A stretch of 64,000 bases of DNA from Ignavibacteriaceae bacterium (GCA_008933765.1 WBUK01000001.1:124001-188000); one strand, 5' to 3'; shown: positions 49,920 to 59,757, counted from the stretch's first letter. The notes: generated by a model not told the origin, from the sequence alone. A program made the numbers and translations.

Positions 49920-51236
49920 TTAATAACGATCAACAGTGATCTTTGTTTGGCGCATCGAGTGAACTTTGTTCTTTATTGGCGGCACATAGGTATTATCCAT
50001 CACCGCTTCGAACTCGTCGCGGAAACGCTCAATCATATACATAACGGGCCAGGCGGCAGCTTCACCGAGTGCACAGATTGTGTTTCCGTCGATGTTGCTG
50101 GCAACATTCACGACCAAGTCAATATCAGAAGAACGGGCTTTTCCGGCTACCATTCTGTCTAAAATTTTCTTCATCCAGCCGGTGCCTTCGCGGCATGGTG
50201 TGCACTGTCCGCAGCTTTCGATGTAATAGAACCTTGTGATTCGGGCAAGCACTTTAACTAAATCTGTATCTTCATCCATTACCATAATGCCTGCGGTACC
50301 AATGGAAGAACCGGCAGCTTTAAGAGATTCAGCATCCATCCTAAGCCCCTCGATGCTGTCACCGCGAAGCGGAGGCATTGAAGAACCGCCGGGTATGATA
50401 CACTTAATTTTTTTGTCACCCGGAACACCGCCGGCATAATTGTAAATTATGTCTGTCAGCAAAGTTCCTGTAGGAAGTTCGTAAACTCCCGGCTTGTTAA
50501 CATGTCCGCTGACGCCGTAAAGGATTGTGCCGGGGTGTCGCTCAGCTCCGATAGCAGCAAACCACTCCCATCCTTTATTAATAATTGCAGGAACATTAGT
50601 AAGGGTTTCAATATTGTTAATTGTCGTCGGGCAGCCCCACAAACCATTCTGAGCCGGAAACGGCGGTTTTACCCTCGGGTAGCCCCGCTTTCCTTCTATC
50701 GATTCCATCAAAGCAGACTCTTCACCGCAAATGTATGCACCGGCTCCCTTGTGAATAAAAATATCCACATGGAAGTTAGTTCCGTAGGTTTTCTTCATAG
50801 CTTCGCCGACTAAACCCTCTGCATAAGCATCATCCAAAGCCTTTTGCAGCAGTCTGATCCATTTATGGTATTCGCCTCTTATATAGACATACGCATTGTT
50901 TGAGCCAATCGCATAAGCTGCAATAAGAATACCTTCAATCAGCTGGTGTGGGTTATACTCAAAAATTTGGCGGTCTTTGAAAGAGCCGGGCTCCGACTCG
51001 TCACCGTTCACACAAAGATACTTCGGTTTATCCGTTGTTTTCGGCATAAACGACCATTTCAACCCGGTGGAAAACGCAGCACCGCCTCTGCCGCGCAACC
51101 CGGATTTCTTAACAGTATCGATCACTTCATCGGGTGTTTGAGCAAGGGCTTTCCTGATCGCTTCATAGCCGCCGTGTTTCTTATAAACATCCAGCTCGTG
51201 AAAATTTTCTATATCGGGTAATACAATTTTTTCCAT
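49920..51236 (-). CDS. nuoF: NADH-quinone oxidoreductase subunit F
   Basis: 438 residues, family length. NuoF takes electrons from NADH: the NADH/FMN region has SGLRGRGGAAFSTGLKW and VNGDESEPGSFKDR, and the C-terminal 4Fe-4S cluster has ESCGQCTPCREGTGWM with a distal Cys in GNTICALGEA. It is the last gene of the nuoABCDEF run, starting 9 bases after the nuoE stop, with a terminator immediately behind it. Confidence 0.97.
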   Translation of the reverse strand: MEKIVLPDIENFHELDVYKKHGGYEAIRKALAQTPDEVIDTVKKSGLRGRGGAAFSTGLKWSFMPKTTDKPKYLCVNGDESEPGSFKDRQIFEYNPHQLIEGILIAAYAIGSNNAYVYIRGEYHKWIRLLQKALDDAYAEGLVGEAMKKTYGTNFHVDIFIHKGAGAYICGEESALMESIEGKRGYPRVKPPFPAQNGLWGCPTTINNIETLTNVPAIINKGWEWFAAIGAERHPGTILYGVSGHVNKPGVYELPTGTLLTDIIYNYAGGVPGDKKIKCIIPGGSSMPPLRGDSIEGLRMDAESLKAAGSSIGTAGIMVMDEDTDLVKVLARITRFYYIESCGQCTPCREGTGWMKKILDRMVAGKARSSDIDLVVNVASNIDGNTICALGEAAAWPVMYMIERFRDEFEAVMDNTYVPPIKNKVHSMRQTKITVDRY

Positions 51237-51245
51237 ATCACATCT

Positions 51246-51719
51246 TTACTTAAGCGAGTCAATTAATTCTAAGGCTTTTTCTTTTGTCAGATTCTCGATA
51301 TAATCTTCGTTAACCAACATCATCGGCGCAGTTCCGCAGCTTCCCATGCACTCCACTTCTTCAATCGAAAAAAGCCCGTCTTCGGATGTTTGCCCGTCTT
51401 CCAGACCGGTTTTCTCTTTTATCGCATTCCAGATATCATAAGCACCCCTAAGCATGCACGAAACATTTGTGCAGACCTGCAGGTGATATTTACCCGGTTG
51501 ATGGGTGTGGTACATTGTGTAAAACGAAACAACACCTATCACTTCTTCTTCAGTTATCTCTAAAAGTTTTGCAACTTCCTGCATCACTTCGTGAGAAATG
51601 TAGCGGTTCTGCTCCTGTGCAATGTATAAAACAGCCATTAAAGCCGCTTTCTTCGTCGGGTATTTTGCAAATACCCGGTTGATTTTCTCAAGATTTTCTT
51701 CTGTGAATTTGAATTCCAT
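51246..51719 (-). CDS. nuoE: NADH-quinone oxidoreductase subunit E
   Basis: 157 residues from the ATG at 51719, chosen because AGAGGA lies 6 bases upstream and MEFKFTEENLEKI is the usual N-terminus; a longer frame adds 10. The thioredoxin-like 2Fe-2S domain has the four Cys in VCTNVSCMLRGA and VECMGSCGTAPMM. It is part of the NADH-oxidising module with NuoF. It lies 13 bases after nuoD. Confidence 0.96.
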   Translation of the reverse strand: MEFKFTEENLEKINRVFAKYPTKKAALMAVLYIAQEQNRYISHEVMQEVAKLLEITEEEVIGVVSFYTMYHTHQPGKYHLQVCTNVSCMLRGAYDIWNAIKEKTGLEDGQTSEDGLFSIEEVECMGSCGTAPMMLVNEDYIENLTKEKALELIDSLK

Positions 51720-51732
51720 TCGTGTCCTCTGT

Positions 51733-52986
51733 TTATTTATCTGCTTCACCCATTACCGGGTCGAGACTTCCGATTATCGCAACGATATCGGAGATCATGT
51801 GCCCCTTAACTGCCGGGGCAAGTGACTGAAGGTTACAGAAAGAGGGAGAACGGATTTTCATCTTCCAGGGATGTGCAGCCCCTGTACTCACGATGTAAAA
51901 CCCAAGTTCTCCTTTCGGGTTTTCAACTGCTGAATAAATCTCACCTACAGGTGGTTCAGTTCCAAAATTTATGATCATAAAATCCATGATCAGCTCTTCC
52001 ATTTTCGTGAAAATTTCAGTTTTTCTTGGAAGAACTCTCTTCGGATTGTTTGCCATTATTTCGCCGCGCGGCACCTTATCAAGGCACTGGTAAATGATCT
52101 TAACGCTTTCGCGCATCTCGTCAACCCTTACGAAATAACGGGCAAGGCTGTCACCTTCGGTATAAACGGGGATTTTAAAATCGACCTGATCGTAGTAAAG
52201 ATAAGGGTTTGCTCTTCTTAAATCGTGTTCAACGCCCGAACCCCTGAGAACGGGCCCCGTTAACCCAAGGGAAATGGCATCTTCTTTAGATATAACACCA
52301 ACACCTTCCAATCTTTCAACAAATATCCTGTTTGTGTTAAGAAGGTTTTCCATTTCTTCAAGTTTTTCGTCGAACTGCCCGAGGAACTCGCGAAGCATAA
52401 CCACGGCTTCATCAGGCATGTCGGAGGCTACACCTCCGATTCTGGTGTAGCTTGTAGTGAATCTTGCACCACAAATGATATCGTAAGCGTTAAGAATTTT
52501 TTCTCTTTCCCGAAGCGCCCAAAGCAGAACCGTCATCGCACCCACATCCATCGCAAAAGTACCGATTGCAATCAGATGCGAGGTCATTCGTGCAAGTTCA
52601 CACATTATCATCCTTATCCACTGAGCACGCGGAGGAACTTCTAAATTGTAAAGTTTTTCAACTGCAAGGCACAAAGCCGTGTTGTTAGCCGGTGGCGAAA
52701 TATAATCCAAACGATCTGTATGAGGCAAAAACTCAAAATAAGTCATATTTTCAGCCATTTTCTCGTAGCCTCTGTGCAGATAACCAAGCTCCGGAACTGC
52801 AGCCACAATCGTTTCGCCATCCAAACGAACAAGAACCCTTAGAACGCCGTGTGTTGCCGGGTGCTGGGGCCCAATATTCAAAATCATTTCGTTATCTAAC
52901 GCATCTTCAAAGTTAATATTAGTTTCTTCGGCAAGAAGCGCTTTAACTATCTTAGGATGAACATCCTCTTTCGTCAATCTTTCCAT
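51733..52986 (-). CDS. nuoD: NADH-quinone oxidoreductase subunit D
   Basis: 417 residues. The 49-kDa subunit homologue helps form the quinone site. NIGPQHPATHGVLRVLVRLDGE near the N-terminus, LGYLHRGYEKMAEN, and the C-terminal region ending MGEADK (family usually ends DR/DK) are characteristic. It sits in the connecting arm of complex I. It begins 8 bases after nuoC. Confidence 0.97.
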   Translation of the reverse strand: MERLTKEDVHPKIVKALLAEETNINFEDALDNEMILNIGPQHPATHGVLRVLVRLDGETIVAAVPELGYLHRGYEKMAENMTYFEFLPHTDRLDYISPPANNTALCLAVEKLYNLEVPPRAQWIRMIMCELARMTSHLIAIGTFAMDVGAMTVLLWALREREKILNAYDIICGARFTTSYTRIGGVASDMPDEAVVMLREFLGQFDEKLEEMENLLNTNRIFVERLEGVGVISKEDAISLGLTGPVLRGSGVEHDLRRANPYLYYDQVDFKIPVYTEGDSLARYFVRVDEMRESVKIIYQCLDKVPRGEIMANNPKRVLPRKTEIFTKMEELIMDFMIINFGTEPPVGEIYSAVENPKGELGFYIVSTGAAHPWKMKIRSPSFCNLQSLAPAVKGHMISDIVAIIGSLDPVMGEADK

Positions 52987-52994
52987 ATAAACTC

Positions 52995-53483
52995 TTATTT
53001 CTTAGGAAGTGGCTGATCTCCGGGAATACCAATCATCGGATATTCCTTTCGAAGCGGGAAATACTCAAATTCTTCAGCCATGTACATTCTTCTCAAATCC
53101 GGGTGCCCTTCAAAATTGATTCCGTACATATCCCAGGTTTCTCTCTCATACCAGTTGGCTGATTTCCAAACGGATGTAACGGTGTCAATCTTTGCTTCAT
53201 GCTCTTCAACATCGCAGGCTAAACGAAGGCGATATTTGTTTTTCAAAGAGTAGATGTGATAGACTACACTGAAACGGTTCGGCTGACGAGCCCAATCAAT
53301 CGCTGTGATATCTTCGCACATACTGAAAGCAAGTTCTTCGTTATCACGCAAGAATTTGCACACCGGAATTACATGCTCTTTACTAAAAAGCACCCTTAGG
53401 TCACCTCTGAAATCAGTGTATTCAAACTTAACCTCAGGAAATGCCTCTGCAAGAAGTGCTTCTATTCTTTCTCTAATTTCCAT
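52995..53483 (-). CDS. nuoC: NADH-quinone oxidoreductase subunit C
   Basis: 162 residues. The 30-kDa subunit signature [23 protein letters not shown] is present near residue 115, followed by FPLRKEYPM. It is a separate gene, not fused to nuoD as in E. coli. It overlaps nuoB by 11 bases. Confidence 0.96.
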   Translation of the reverse strand: MEIRERIEALLAEAFPEVKFEYTDFRGDLRVLFSKEHVIPVCKFLRDNEELAFSMCEDITAIDWARQPNRFSVVYHIYSLKNKYRLRLACDVEEHEAKIDTVTSVWKSANWYERETWDMYGINFEGHPDLRRMYMAEEFEYFPLRKEYPMIGIPGDQPLPKK

Positions 53484-53994
53484 TTATTTTTACAGGCTCC
53501 AACATCGGAATGTTTTGAAATTCTCTTGCTTTTGTCTTTTTAATCTTTTCCTGTATCATCATTAAACCATTTAACAGGTTTTCGGGACGGGGCGGGCAGC
53601 CTGCCACATAAACATCCACAGGAAGGAAGGTGTCGATCCCCTGTACCACAGGATATGAACGATAGACGCCACCGGTTGAGGCGCAAACTCCCATTGCAAT
53701 TACCCACTTAGGTTCGGGCATCTGGTCATAAATCTTTTTAACCACATGTGCCATTTTGTAAGTAACCGTGCCGGCTACTAACAAAACATCACACTGCCTC
53801 GGGGTAAAACGCATAACTTCAGACCCAAACCGTGCGATATCGTACTTGGGGCCCGCTGTTGCTATCATCTCAATTGCACAACACGAAATTCCCATCGGCA
53901 TCGGCCACACTGATGACTCACGCGCCCATGCTACAAGCGCATCGACCGTCGAGGTGAGAAATCCTTCATTCATGAATTTCGCTTCTAATCCCAT
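53473..53994 (-). CDS. nuoB: NADH-quinone oxidoreductase subunit B
   Basis: 173 residues. NuoB carries cluster N2, the last Fe-S centre before quinone. Adjacent Cys38-Cys39 in [11 protein letters not shown], Cys in [10 protein letters not shown] and Cys in [12 protein letters not shown] are the four ligands. Overlaps nuoA by 10 bases and nuoC by 11. Confidence 0.97.
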   Translation of the reverse strand: MGLEAKFMNEGFLTSTVDALVAWARESSVWPMPMGISCCAIEMIATAGPKYDIARFGSEVMRFTPRQCDVLLVAGTVTYKMAHVVKKIYDQMPEPKWVIAMGVCASTGGVYRSYPVVQGIDTFLPVDVYVAGCPPRPENLLNGLMMIQEKIKKTKAREFQNIPMLEPVKINGN

Positions 53995-54362
53995 CTGAAT
54001 CCTCCTTTTTTGTAGGCATACAAAAATCCAATTTCGAAAACAACTAAAAATATAAACATAGATATAAAAACACCAACACCGAACTTCTTAAACAGACCGA
54101 TAAACTCGACCGCCCAAGGATACACAAATATCACTTCAAGATCAAAGATGATAAAAAGCATAGCAATTATGTAGTATTTAATCGAAACCCGTTCGTGTGT
54201 TGTTCCGATCGGTTTCATACCACTTTCGTAGGGGGAAGATTTAACCTTGTTAGGCCTCTGAGGACCAAACAGGCGGGATGTTGAAACCATCACCACCCCA
54301 AAGACCAAAGCAAAACTGAATACTACCACTACGGGGATGTAGTTATCTAACATATCCGGCAT
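53985..54362 (-). CDS. nuoA: NADH-quinone oxidoreductase subunit A
   Basis: 125 residues, three membrane segments. [46 protein letters not shown] is split across the second segment and is diagnostic, including the conserved acidic DLE. It is the first gene of the nuoABCDEF operon, with a candidate promoter about 40-70 bases upstream. An ATG three codons inside is an alternative start. Confidence 0.96.
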   Translation of the reverse strand: MPDMLDNYIPVVVVFSFALVFGVVMVSTSRLFGPQRPNKVKSSPYESGMKPIGTTHERVSIKYYIIAMLFIIFDLEVIFVYPWAVEFIGLFKKFGVGVFISMFIFLVVFEIGFLYAYKKGGFRWD

Positions 54363-54398
54363 TTATTGTCCGATGATTAATTCATAAAACTCAAACTT

Positions 54399-54430
54399 CA
54401 AATTTATCATTATTTTTCGAGATATTCAAT
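54399..54430 (-). promoter_or_regulatory. Candidate nuo operon promoter
   Basis: On the minus strand TAAATTTG (54406-54399) matches the Bacteroidota -7 box TAnnTTTG, with ATTG at 54430-54427 spaced 20 bases away as a -33 element. The predicted start would leave a leader of about 30 bases before nuoA. Confidence 0.5.
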
Positions 54431-54571
54431 TTTTTTAACGCTTTATCTTGCTTTATTTCCCTTTTTTATTCTTTATTTTTTTTGCTTCAAAATTGTGCAA
54501 TAAAATCTTAAAATTTGTGCCCTTTTATTTAATATTTAAGTTATTGCTTTTAATATCTGACCCTTTTTTTG

Positions 54572-54579
54572 TAATTTTG
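54572..54579 (+). promoter_or_regulatory. Candidate -7 box for the beta-CASP nuclease gene
   Basis: TAATTTTG fits TAnnTTTG exactly and lies 23 bases before the ATG at 54603. A good -33 element is lacking at the standard spacing (ATTG at 54543 is slightly far). Confidence 0.35.
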
Positions 54580-54602
54580 AGTAATACTTACTCTGGAGAA
54601 TC

Positions 54603-56000
54603 ATGGATATTCAATTTATCGGCGCAGCCGGCACTGTAACAGGGTCTAATCACCTTCTTAGAACTGAAAAGGGGCGTGTCCTCCTCGACTGTGGTCTGTT
54701 TCAGGGCAAAAGAAAAGAAGCATTCGAACTTAACAGATCGTTCGAGTTTTATAACCCAAAATCTATTGATGCGGTTATTCTTTCACACGCACATATTGAT
54801 CACGCAGGCAACCTCCCCAATTTAGTGAAAAGAGGGTTCTCGGGACCCATTTTCTGCACACACGCAACGAAAGATCTCTGCGAAGTTATGCTTGCGGATT
54901 CTGCACATATTCAACAAAAAGATACCGAATTTGTTAATAAAAAACGAGCAAAACAAGGTAAAAACTTGTTCGAACCTCTTTATTCTCAGGCAGATGTTGA
55001 ACAGACAATTAAATTAATGGTGGGGGTTGATTATCACAGCGAGTTTGAAGTTATCCCCGGTTTCAAAGCCTCTTTTTACGATGCCGGGCATATTCTGGGT
55101 AGCGCCGTTACTTATATGAAAATAAAAGATAAAAACAGAACTATCGAACTTGGCTTCTCAGGTGACTTAGGCAGACCAAATATGCCGATTCTGCGCGACC
55201 CAGAACCAATACCTGATGTTGACTACTTTATCTGCGAAAGCACTTACGGTGGGCGTTTTCACGAAGATTACGATATGTCGGAAGCAAAAGTTGTTGATGT
55301 AATTAATAAAGCAATAGCGCGGCAGGGGAAAATAATTGCTCCGGCTTTCAGCCTCGGCAGAACTCAGGAGTTGGTTTACCTTCTTCATACTATTTTTGAA
55401 AAAGGAGCTGCACCGGTTATCCCCGTTGTAGTTGATTCACCTCTTTCATTCAATGCAACCCAGGTTTTCAGGGAGCACACCGAGTGTTTTGACGATGAGA
55501 TTAAAGCGTTTATACTGCGCCATGAGGACCCCCTGGGCTTTAATAAACTGCGCTTCATTACTGATGTTCAGGAGTCGAAAGCACTGAACGACCAAAAGGG
55601 CCCGATGCTGATTATTTCCGCCTCGGGGATGGCAGAGTCCGGAAGAATTTTGCACCACCTCGCAAACAATATCCAGAACCCCGCAAACATAATCATGATG
55701 ACGGGCTACTGCGCCGAGAATACACTCGGTAAAAAAATAATTGAACGCCGGAAAGAGGTTAATATCTTCGGTGAACCGTATCAGGTGAACGCTGAAGTGG
55801 TGGTTTTCAACTCCCTTTCTGCTCATGCCGACTCCGACGAACTGATTTTCTATGTAAACAACTTCGAACGAGAAAAAATGAAGGATATTTTCTTAGTGCA
55901 CGGTGAACCCGATCAACAGGAAAAATTTGCCAAACGATTGCTGTTAAATCGTTTCAATTCAGTTAAAATTCCAAAGCGAGGAGAATATTTTTCGGTCTGA
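54603..56000 (+). CDS. MBL-fold/beta-CASP RNA-processing exonuclease-like protein
   Basis: 465 residues. The metallo-beta-lactamase core has ILSHAHIDHAGNLPNL (HxHxDH zinc motif), DAGHILGSAVT and GFSGDLG. The beta-CASP insertion follows with PAFSLGRTQELVYLL, ISASGMAESGRILHHL and TGYCAENTLG, then SAHADSDELI and a C-terminal RMM-Ct-like VHGEPDQQEKFAKRL. It is homologous to the CPSF73/Ysh1 group of nucleases that process RNA 3' ends. The start has GGAG 6 bases upstream. The bacterial role is unknown but is likely RNA metabolism in the cytoplasm. Confidence 0.9.
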   Translation: MDIQFIGAAGTVTGSNHLLRTEKGRVLLDCGLFQGKRKEAFELNRSFEFYNPKSIDAVILSHAHIDHAGNLPNLVKRGFSGPIFCTHATKDLCEVMLADSAHIQQKDTEFVNKKRAKQGKNLFEPLYSQADVEQTIKLMVGVDYHSEFEVIPGFKASFYDAGHILGSAVTYMKIKDKNRTIELGFSGDLGRPNMPILRDPEPIPDVDYFICESTYGGRFHEDYDMSEAKVVDVINKAIARQGKIIAPAFSLGRTQELVYLLHTIFEKGAAPVIPVVVDSPLSFNATQVFREHTECFDDEIKAFILRHEDPLGFNKLRFITDVQESKALNDQKGPMLIISASGMAESGRILHHLANNIQNPANIIMMTGYCAENTLGKKIIERRKEVNIFGEPYQVNAEVVVFNSLSAHADSDELIFYVNNFEREKMKDIFLVHGEPDQQEKFAKRLLLNRFNSVKIPKRGEYFSV

Positions 56001-56088
56001 ATCAGCTAAATCTTTAAGAAATCCTTGGAAAAGTAAAAGGAAAAATCTGATTACGAGTAGGGCTAAAACCCCGTCGCTCCTCTTTAAG

Positions 56089-57186
56089 GTGCAATGGAGT
56101 TCTGTGCCTTTTAAATCATTTTTTAATTCTTTGTTTTTGGCGCCCGGGCTAATCAAACAACTCTTTACAGAAGCAAAGAATTACGCAAAATTTTACCCGG
56201 CGCAATTTTTCTTTTTATCTTTTGGGGTACTTTTGCAGTTGCTGTTTACCGGTTGCGAAAGTGTGCCTCCGTTGGAGCCTTTCAATTCAGGCTTACCACC
56301 GGCTGTGCCCGAAAATCTGCAGGTTACAACTGCCACAGACGGGGTGGTGGTTCTCAGATGGTGGCAAAACATCGACCCCGAGTTCTCCTCCTACAAAATT
56401 TATCGATCGATTAACGATTCTCTCAACTTTTCTTTTCATCGTGAAGTGCGAACTAACTTTTTCAGGGAAGAGGGCTTGTTTTACGATTCAACCTACCGCT
56501 ATGCTTTAACTGCGGTTGGCAGAAATGGCTTAGAAAGCAAGCACTCGTTCGTTGTGGTTGCTAAACCGGTTAATAACCTTGACCCCGTTTTGCCTTCATA
56601 CATTAACCTGCACCCCGTAAACTTTGAGAATAAACTGATGGTTTCTTTTGAATGGAGCAAAGACGATAACCCTGACCTTCTGGGGTTAGAGGTTTACAGA
56701 TCGGTTACATCAGGGTTTACACCTACTGAGAACGATTTGGTAACGGTTTTAGATACTCTGAATGATACAGATTCACTTGCCCTTATAGCAGAAACCAATT
56801 ATTTTTACCGGTTTCGGGTGAAAGACCGGGGCGGAAGATTTAGCCCCTTTTCAGAAGAAAAAACGGCTTTCCTCTACCCCATGCCTGAGAAGATTTTTCC
56901 GGTTAACGAGGCTGCAATTCCTCTTTTTGATCTATTTATCATCAAAGGAATCCACTATCCGCTTGATTACGGAATCGTGCTTTATGAGTCCGCCCTGCTA
57001 AATGAAGTGTGGCGCTCCCCTCTCTATTTCAAAGATGGACAAGGCGAGGTTTACATTCCGTTTATTGCCTCGTACATTAGTCTTAATAAAAAGTACTACT
57101 GGCGGGTGGTTGCTTATTTACCCGGCACTTCAACCGTAGTTGCGTGGTCTGACCTTTCATCATTTCAATTGACACGGTATAATTGA
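56089..57186 (+). CDS. Fibronectin type III domain lipoprotein
   Basis: 365 residues. A long N-terminus leads to a hydrophobic segment ending in a lipobox (LLFTGCES), so Cys near 56 is the probable lipid anchor. The true start may therefore be later; I kept the ATG at 56089, which has AAGG 4 bases upstream. Two FN3 domains follow (PENLQVTTATDGVVVLRWWQN and a second with MVSFEWSKDDNPDLLGLEVYR), then a C-terminal domain with KKYYWRVVAYLPG. The stop overlaps the start of the next gene (TTGA), so it is co-translated with the beta-barrel protein. Function is not recognised. Confidence 0.7.
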   Translation: MQWSSVPFKSFFNSLFLAPGLIKQLFTEAKNYAKFYPAQFFFLSFGVLLQLLFTGCESVPPLEPFNSGLPPAVPENLQVTTATDGVVVLRWWQNIDPEFSSYKIYRSINDSLNFSFHREVRTNFFREEGLFYDSTYRYALTAVGRNGLESKHSFVVVAKPVNNLDPVLPSYINLHPVNFENKLMVSFEWSKDDNPDLLGLEVYRSVTSGFTPTENDLVTVLDTLNDTDSLALIAETNYFYRFRVKDRGGRFSPFSEEKTAFLYPMPEKIFPVNEAAIPLFDLFIIKGIHYPLDYGIVLYESALLNEVWRSPLYFKDGQGEVYIPFIASYISLNKKYYWRVVAYLPGTSTVVAWSDLSSFQLTRYN

Positions 57187-59093
57187 AACGATCTACACTT
57201 TTTTTCGTAGTTTTTTTTATATCAGCGGTTTCGCTGTTTGCACAAGAAGAACAAGATTCCACTCAGACTGTGTTGTTCCCTCGCCCCACGCGAAACGGGC
57301 TTAACACACTGTTTAATAAAGAGTTAAATATTTATTCACTCACCACAAAATTAGACTATTCACACTCTTTCGGAATGCTAAACCTGCGTGTTAATGAAGA
57401 GCTAAATTCAAATTTCTTAAAATATTCAGGTGATAACAGTAAAAGAGATGAAAACCGGCTGAAACTTTCGGGTGACTACCGCTTAAGCAACTATATCAAC
57501 CCGGGGTTTTTAATTTCGGGAAAACTTTACAGCGACTCCCGTACCAGCGATATAAGCACAGCAGCATCAAATTTTGGCGTGCTGTTCAACAAAATGATGA
57601 TCGAAGACCTGGTCTCCGTTCTCCCTTTTGCCGGATATATTGAAGATGTGCAGTCAGGGGTTTCAAATAACGGGCTGATTTACGGTTTTCAGGGAGGAAT
57701 TGAACAGCGCTCAATTTCCGATTTCATTATTGGGTCCTCTTTTCAGTTTAAAAACGAGGATATTTCGCCGCGGAAAAACACAATTCGCGAATTTGTCGCT
57801 TCCGTTGGTAACAACTTCAACCCCGGAGTTGAAAACAGTTTTGCGATAAACTACAAAGAAGCCGGACGCGATTTTTTCTTCGATGCTGATTCAACTCTGC
57901 AAAATCTCTTTTCGATCGAAAAAAACCAACAACGGAGAAACGACAGAATTATTTCTGTTTCTGATGCCTTCAATTATTCTGATTTTATTCAAAATACTTC
58001 ACTGTTGCTGCGCTTCAATTTCTCCGATCGCCTCGTTGAAAGAACTACTCTATACCGGGACCCGCGGGATTTATACCCCACTTCGTTTGACTCACAAATT
58101 GAAGAACTTAAGTTTGACATCGGTGCGGGGTTGAATTACCTTTCAGATTTTGCTGACTTAAAATTAACCGCAACCTACTCCGAAAGAACTGAAAAATTCC
58201 TCCTGATTAATCCCGGAAAGGCCAATCCCGACTATTTTGAGCTTAAAAACCGAAATGAAGCCGTAAAAAATAACATTGCATCACAGTTTTTTCTATCTAC
58301 AACGGGTTCAATTTTCATTACTGAAAATGACAGGTTGGAACTTAACCTTTCACACTATAAACTTCGCTACGATACACCTTCTAACGAAAACATTGACGAA
58401 AGAGATGAACTCCTTTCCCAGTTCAGAGTTAAATATATTAAAGCACTCAATTCATCACTTTCTCTCTTTGCCGGGTTCGATTTTTCCTACGGGAAGTTAG
58501 TCTATATTCTCGCTGCAAGAAGTTCTAACAACAACACAAACAGAATATTCAAACTGAATACAGGATATTCATATTTGGGAAAAGGCTTCAGAAATTTTGG
58601 GAATTTTGAAATTATCGCGAATTATTTGGTTTATGATTTTGAAGACCTCAACCCCGGTTTCAAAAGTTTCAGTTTCAGGCAAATTTCTCTTTCTGATTCA
58701 CTTTCTCTTGCCGTTGCAAACAATCTCTTTTTTGAGGTAACGGGCTTTTTCAAATTGAGTGAGCAGGGTGATTTAAAATGGAGCGAGCACAAAATTAAAC
58801 CGGCACGAGAAATAACCGAAATATTGGTTCTGCCGGCACTTTTAACAAAAATTGGTGATTATTCTTTCAAACTCGGCGTGCGTTATTATTCATATTTTTC
58901 GGATGCTATCGTGAATGAGGAGAGAAAACAGGATAATTTCTACAAAGGAATAGCACCGCTTGCTGAAATTAGTGCCGATTTTTTCGACGCATTCCGGCTT
59001 TCTTTGAAAGGTTGGTATGAAATAATAGATTCAAAGGGTAACCCGAAACGCTATCTCACTACTTTAAATTTAAATGCTAAATGGTTGTTGTAA
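57183..59093 (+). CDS. Predicted outer-membrane beta-barrel protein of unknown function
   Basis: 636 residues from a TTG that overlaps the previous stop. The signal peptide is KRSTLFFVVFFISAVSLFAQ. The mature part has no recognised domain. It consists of alternating hydrophobic/polar strands rich in aromatic residues and short turns (for example LTTKLDYSHSFGMLNLRVNEEL, LSLFAGFDFSYGKLVYILAA, YSFKLGVRYYSYFSD). That pattern is typical of an outer-membrane barrel, and the C-terminal strand ends LNLNAKWLL. It is translated with the FN3 lipoprotein, which suggests the two form one surface assembly. Confidence 0.7.
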   Translation: MKRSTLFFVVFFISAVSLFAQEEQDSTQTVLFPRPTRNGLNTLFNKELNIYSLTTKLDYSHSFGMLNLRVNEELNSNFLKYSGDNSKRDENRLKLSGDYRLSNYINPGFLISGKLYSDSRTSDISTAASNFGVLFNKMMIEDLVSVLPFAGYIEDVQSGVSNNGLIYGFQGGIEQRSISDFIIGSSFQFKNEDISPRKNTIREFVASVGNNFNPGVENSFAINYKEAGRDFFFDADSTLQNLFSIEKNQQRRNDRIISVSDAFNYSDFIQNTSLLLRFNFSDRLVERTTLYRDPRDLYPTSFDSQIEELKFDIGAGLNYLSDFADLKLTATYSERTEKFLLINPGKANPDYFELKNRNEAVKNNIASQFFLSTTGSIFITENDRLELNLSHYKLRYDTPSNENIDERDELLSQFRVKYIKALNSSLSLFAGFDFSYGKLVYILAARSSNNNTNRIFKLNTGYSYLGKGFRNFGNFEIIANYLVYDFEDLNPGFKSFSFRQISLSDSLSLAVANNLFFEVTGFFKLSEQGDLKWSEHKIKPAREITEILVLPALLTKIGDYSFKLGVRYYSYFSDAIVNEERKQDNFYKGIAPLAEISADFFDAFRLSLKGWYEIIDSKGNPKRYLTTLNLNAKWLL

Positions 59094-59160
59094 AAGTGTG
59101 GATATTACTATTTTTTTTACTTGATTTCTTAACATTTTTTCTTATCTTGCATTAAAAAAA

Positions 59161-59580
59161 TTGGCGATAGTGGAAATAAAAAACTATTTTATTGAAGTAC
59201 CCAGCGTTCCTGACAGCCTGACAGCAGTTGAAGAATTTATTATTCAGATAACCGAAGATCTGAATATCGATGAAGATAAACTTTACGGCATTTTGCTCTC
59301 TGTTTCAGAAGCCACAACAAACGCCATTGTTCACGCAAATAAAAAAGACCCCGCAAAAGTAGTTCTGGTTTCCGTAACCGTTGAAAACAACATCTTAACC
59401 GTGAAAGTGAAAGATCAGGGACCCGGCTTTAACCCCGTTGCCGTTCCTGATCCAACAAAGCCTGAGAACCTCCTCAAAGATTCCGGAAGGGGGCTTTTCC
59501 TGATGAGAATTTACGCCAAATCTCTTACCTATATCCCTTCTCCACAAGGCACAGAAACAATTTTAGTGTTCGAAGTGTAA
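59161..59580 (+). CDS. RsbW-like serine/threonine kinase anti-sigma regulatory factor
   Basis: 139 residues of a GHKL/HATPase_c_2 domain. The N-box is LLSVSEATTNAIVHANKKDP near residue 45, the G1 box VKDQGPGFNPVAVPDP near residue 95, and the G2 box LLKDSGRGLFLMRIYA near residue 115. Such proteins phosphorylate anti-anti-sigma factors and hold sigma factors, or regulate similar STAS partners. No STAS gene is nearby. The start is TTG at 59161; the GTG at 59170 is equally possible. Confidence 0.88.
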   Translation: MAIVEIKNYFIEVPSVPDSLTAVEEFIIQITEDLNIDEDKLYGILLSVSEATTNAIVHANKKDPAKVVLVSVTVENNILTVKVKDQGPGFNPVAVPDPTKPENLLKDSGRGLFLMRIYAKSLTYIPSPQGTETILVFEV

Positions 59581-59600
59581 CCAAAATTTTATTTCACACA

Positions 59601-59633
59601 AAAAAAGCCGCCTGTTTTCACAGGCGGCTTTTT
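59601..59633. terminator. Bidirectional intrinsic terminator
   Basis: A perfect stem AAAAAGCCGCCTG/CAGGCGGCTTTTT (59602-59614 with 59621-59633) has a TTTTCA loop, with A's before and T's after. It lies 21 bases after the plus-strand RsbW-like gene and 125 bases after the minus-strand T9SS gene. Confidence 0.95.
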
Positions 59634-59650
59634 AATTGCTTAACAGTTCA

Positions 59651-59670
59651 GATTGGTTTTTCAACCAATC
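59651..59670. other. Second perfect hairpin between the convergent genes
   Basis: GATTGGTT-TTTC-AACCAATC is an 8-bp stem with a 4-base loop, between the terminator and the T9SS stop. It lacks a T-tract and may protect a transcript 3' end. Confidence 0.5.
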
Positions 59671-59757
59671 GTTTGATTGTTTTAGCCTTTTTTCACATAA
59701 AGCATTTTTTCAGCATTCAAGCGAATTTTGCCAAGACAATCTTACTCTTTTCAAGCC

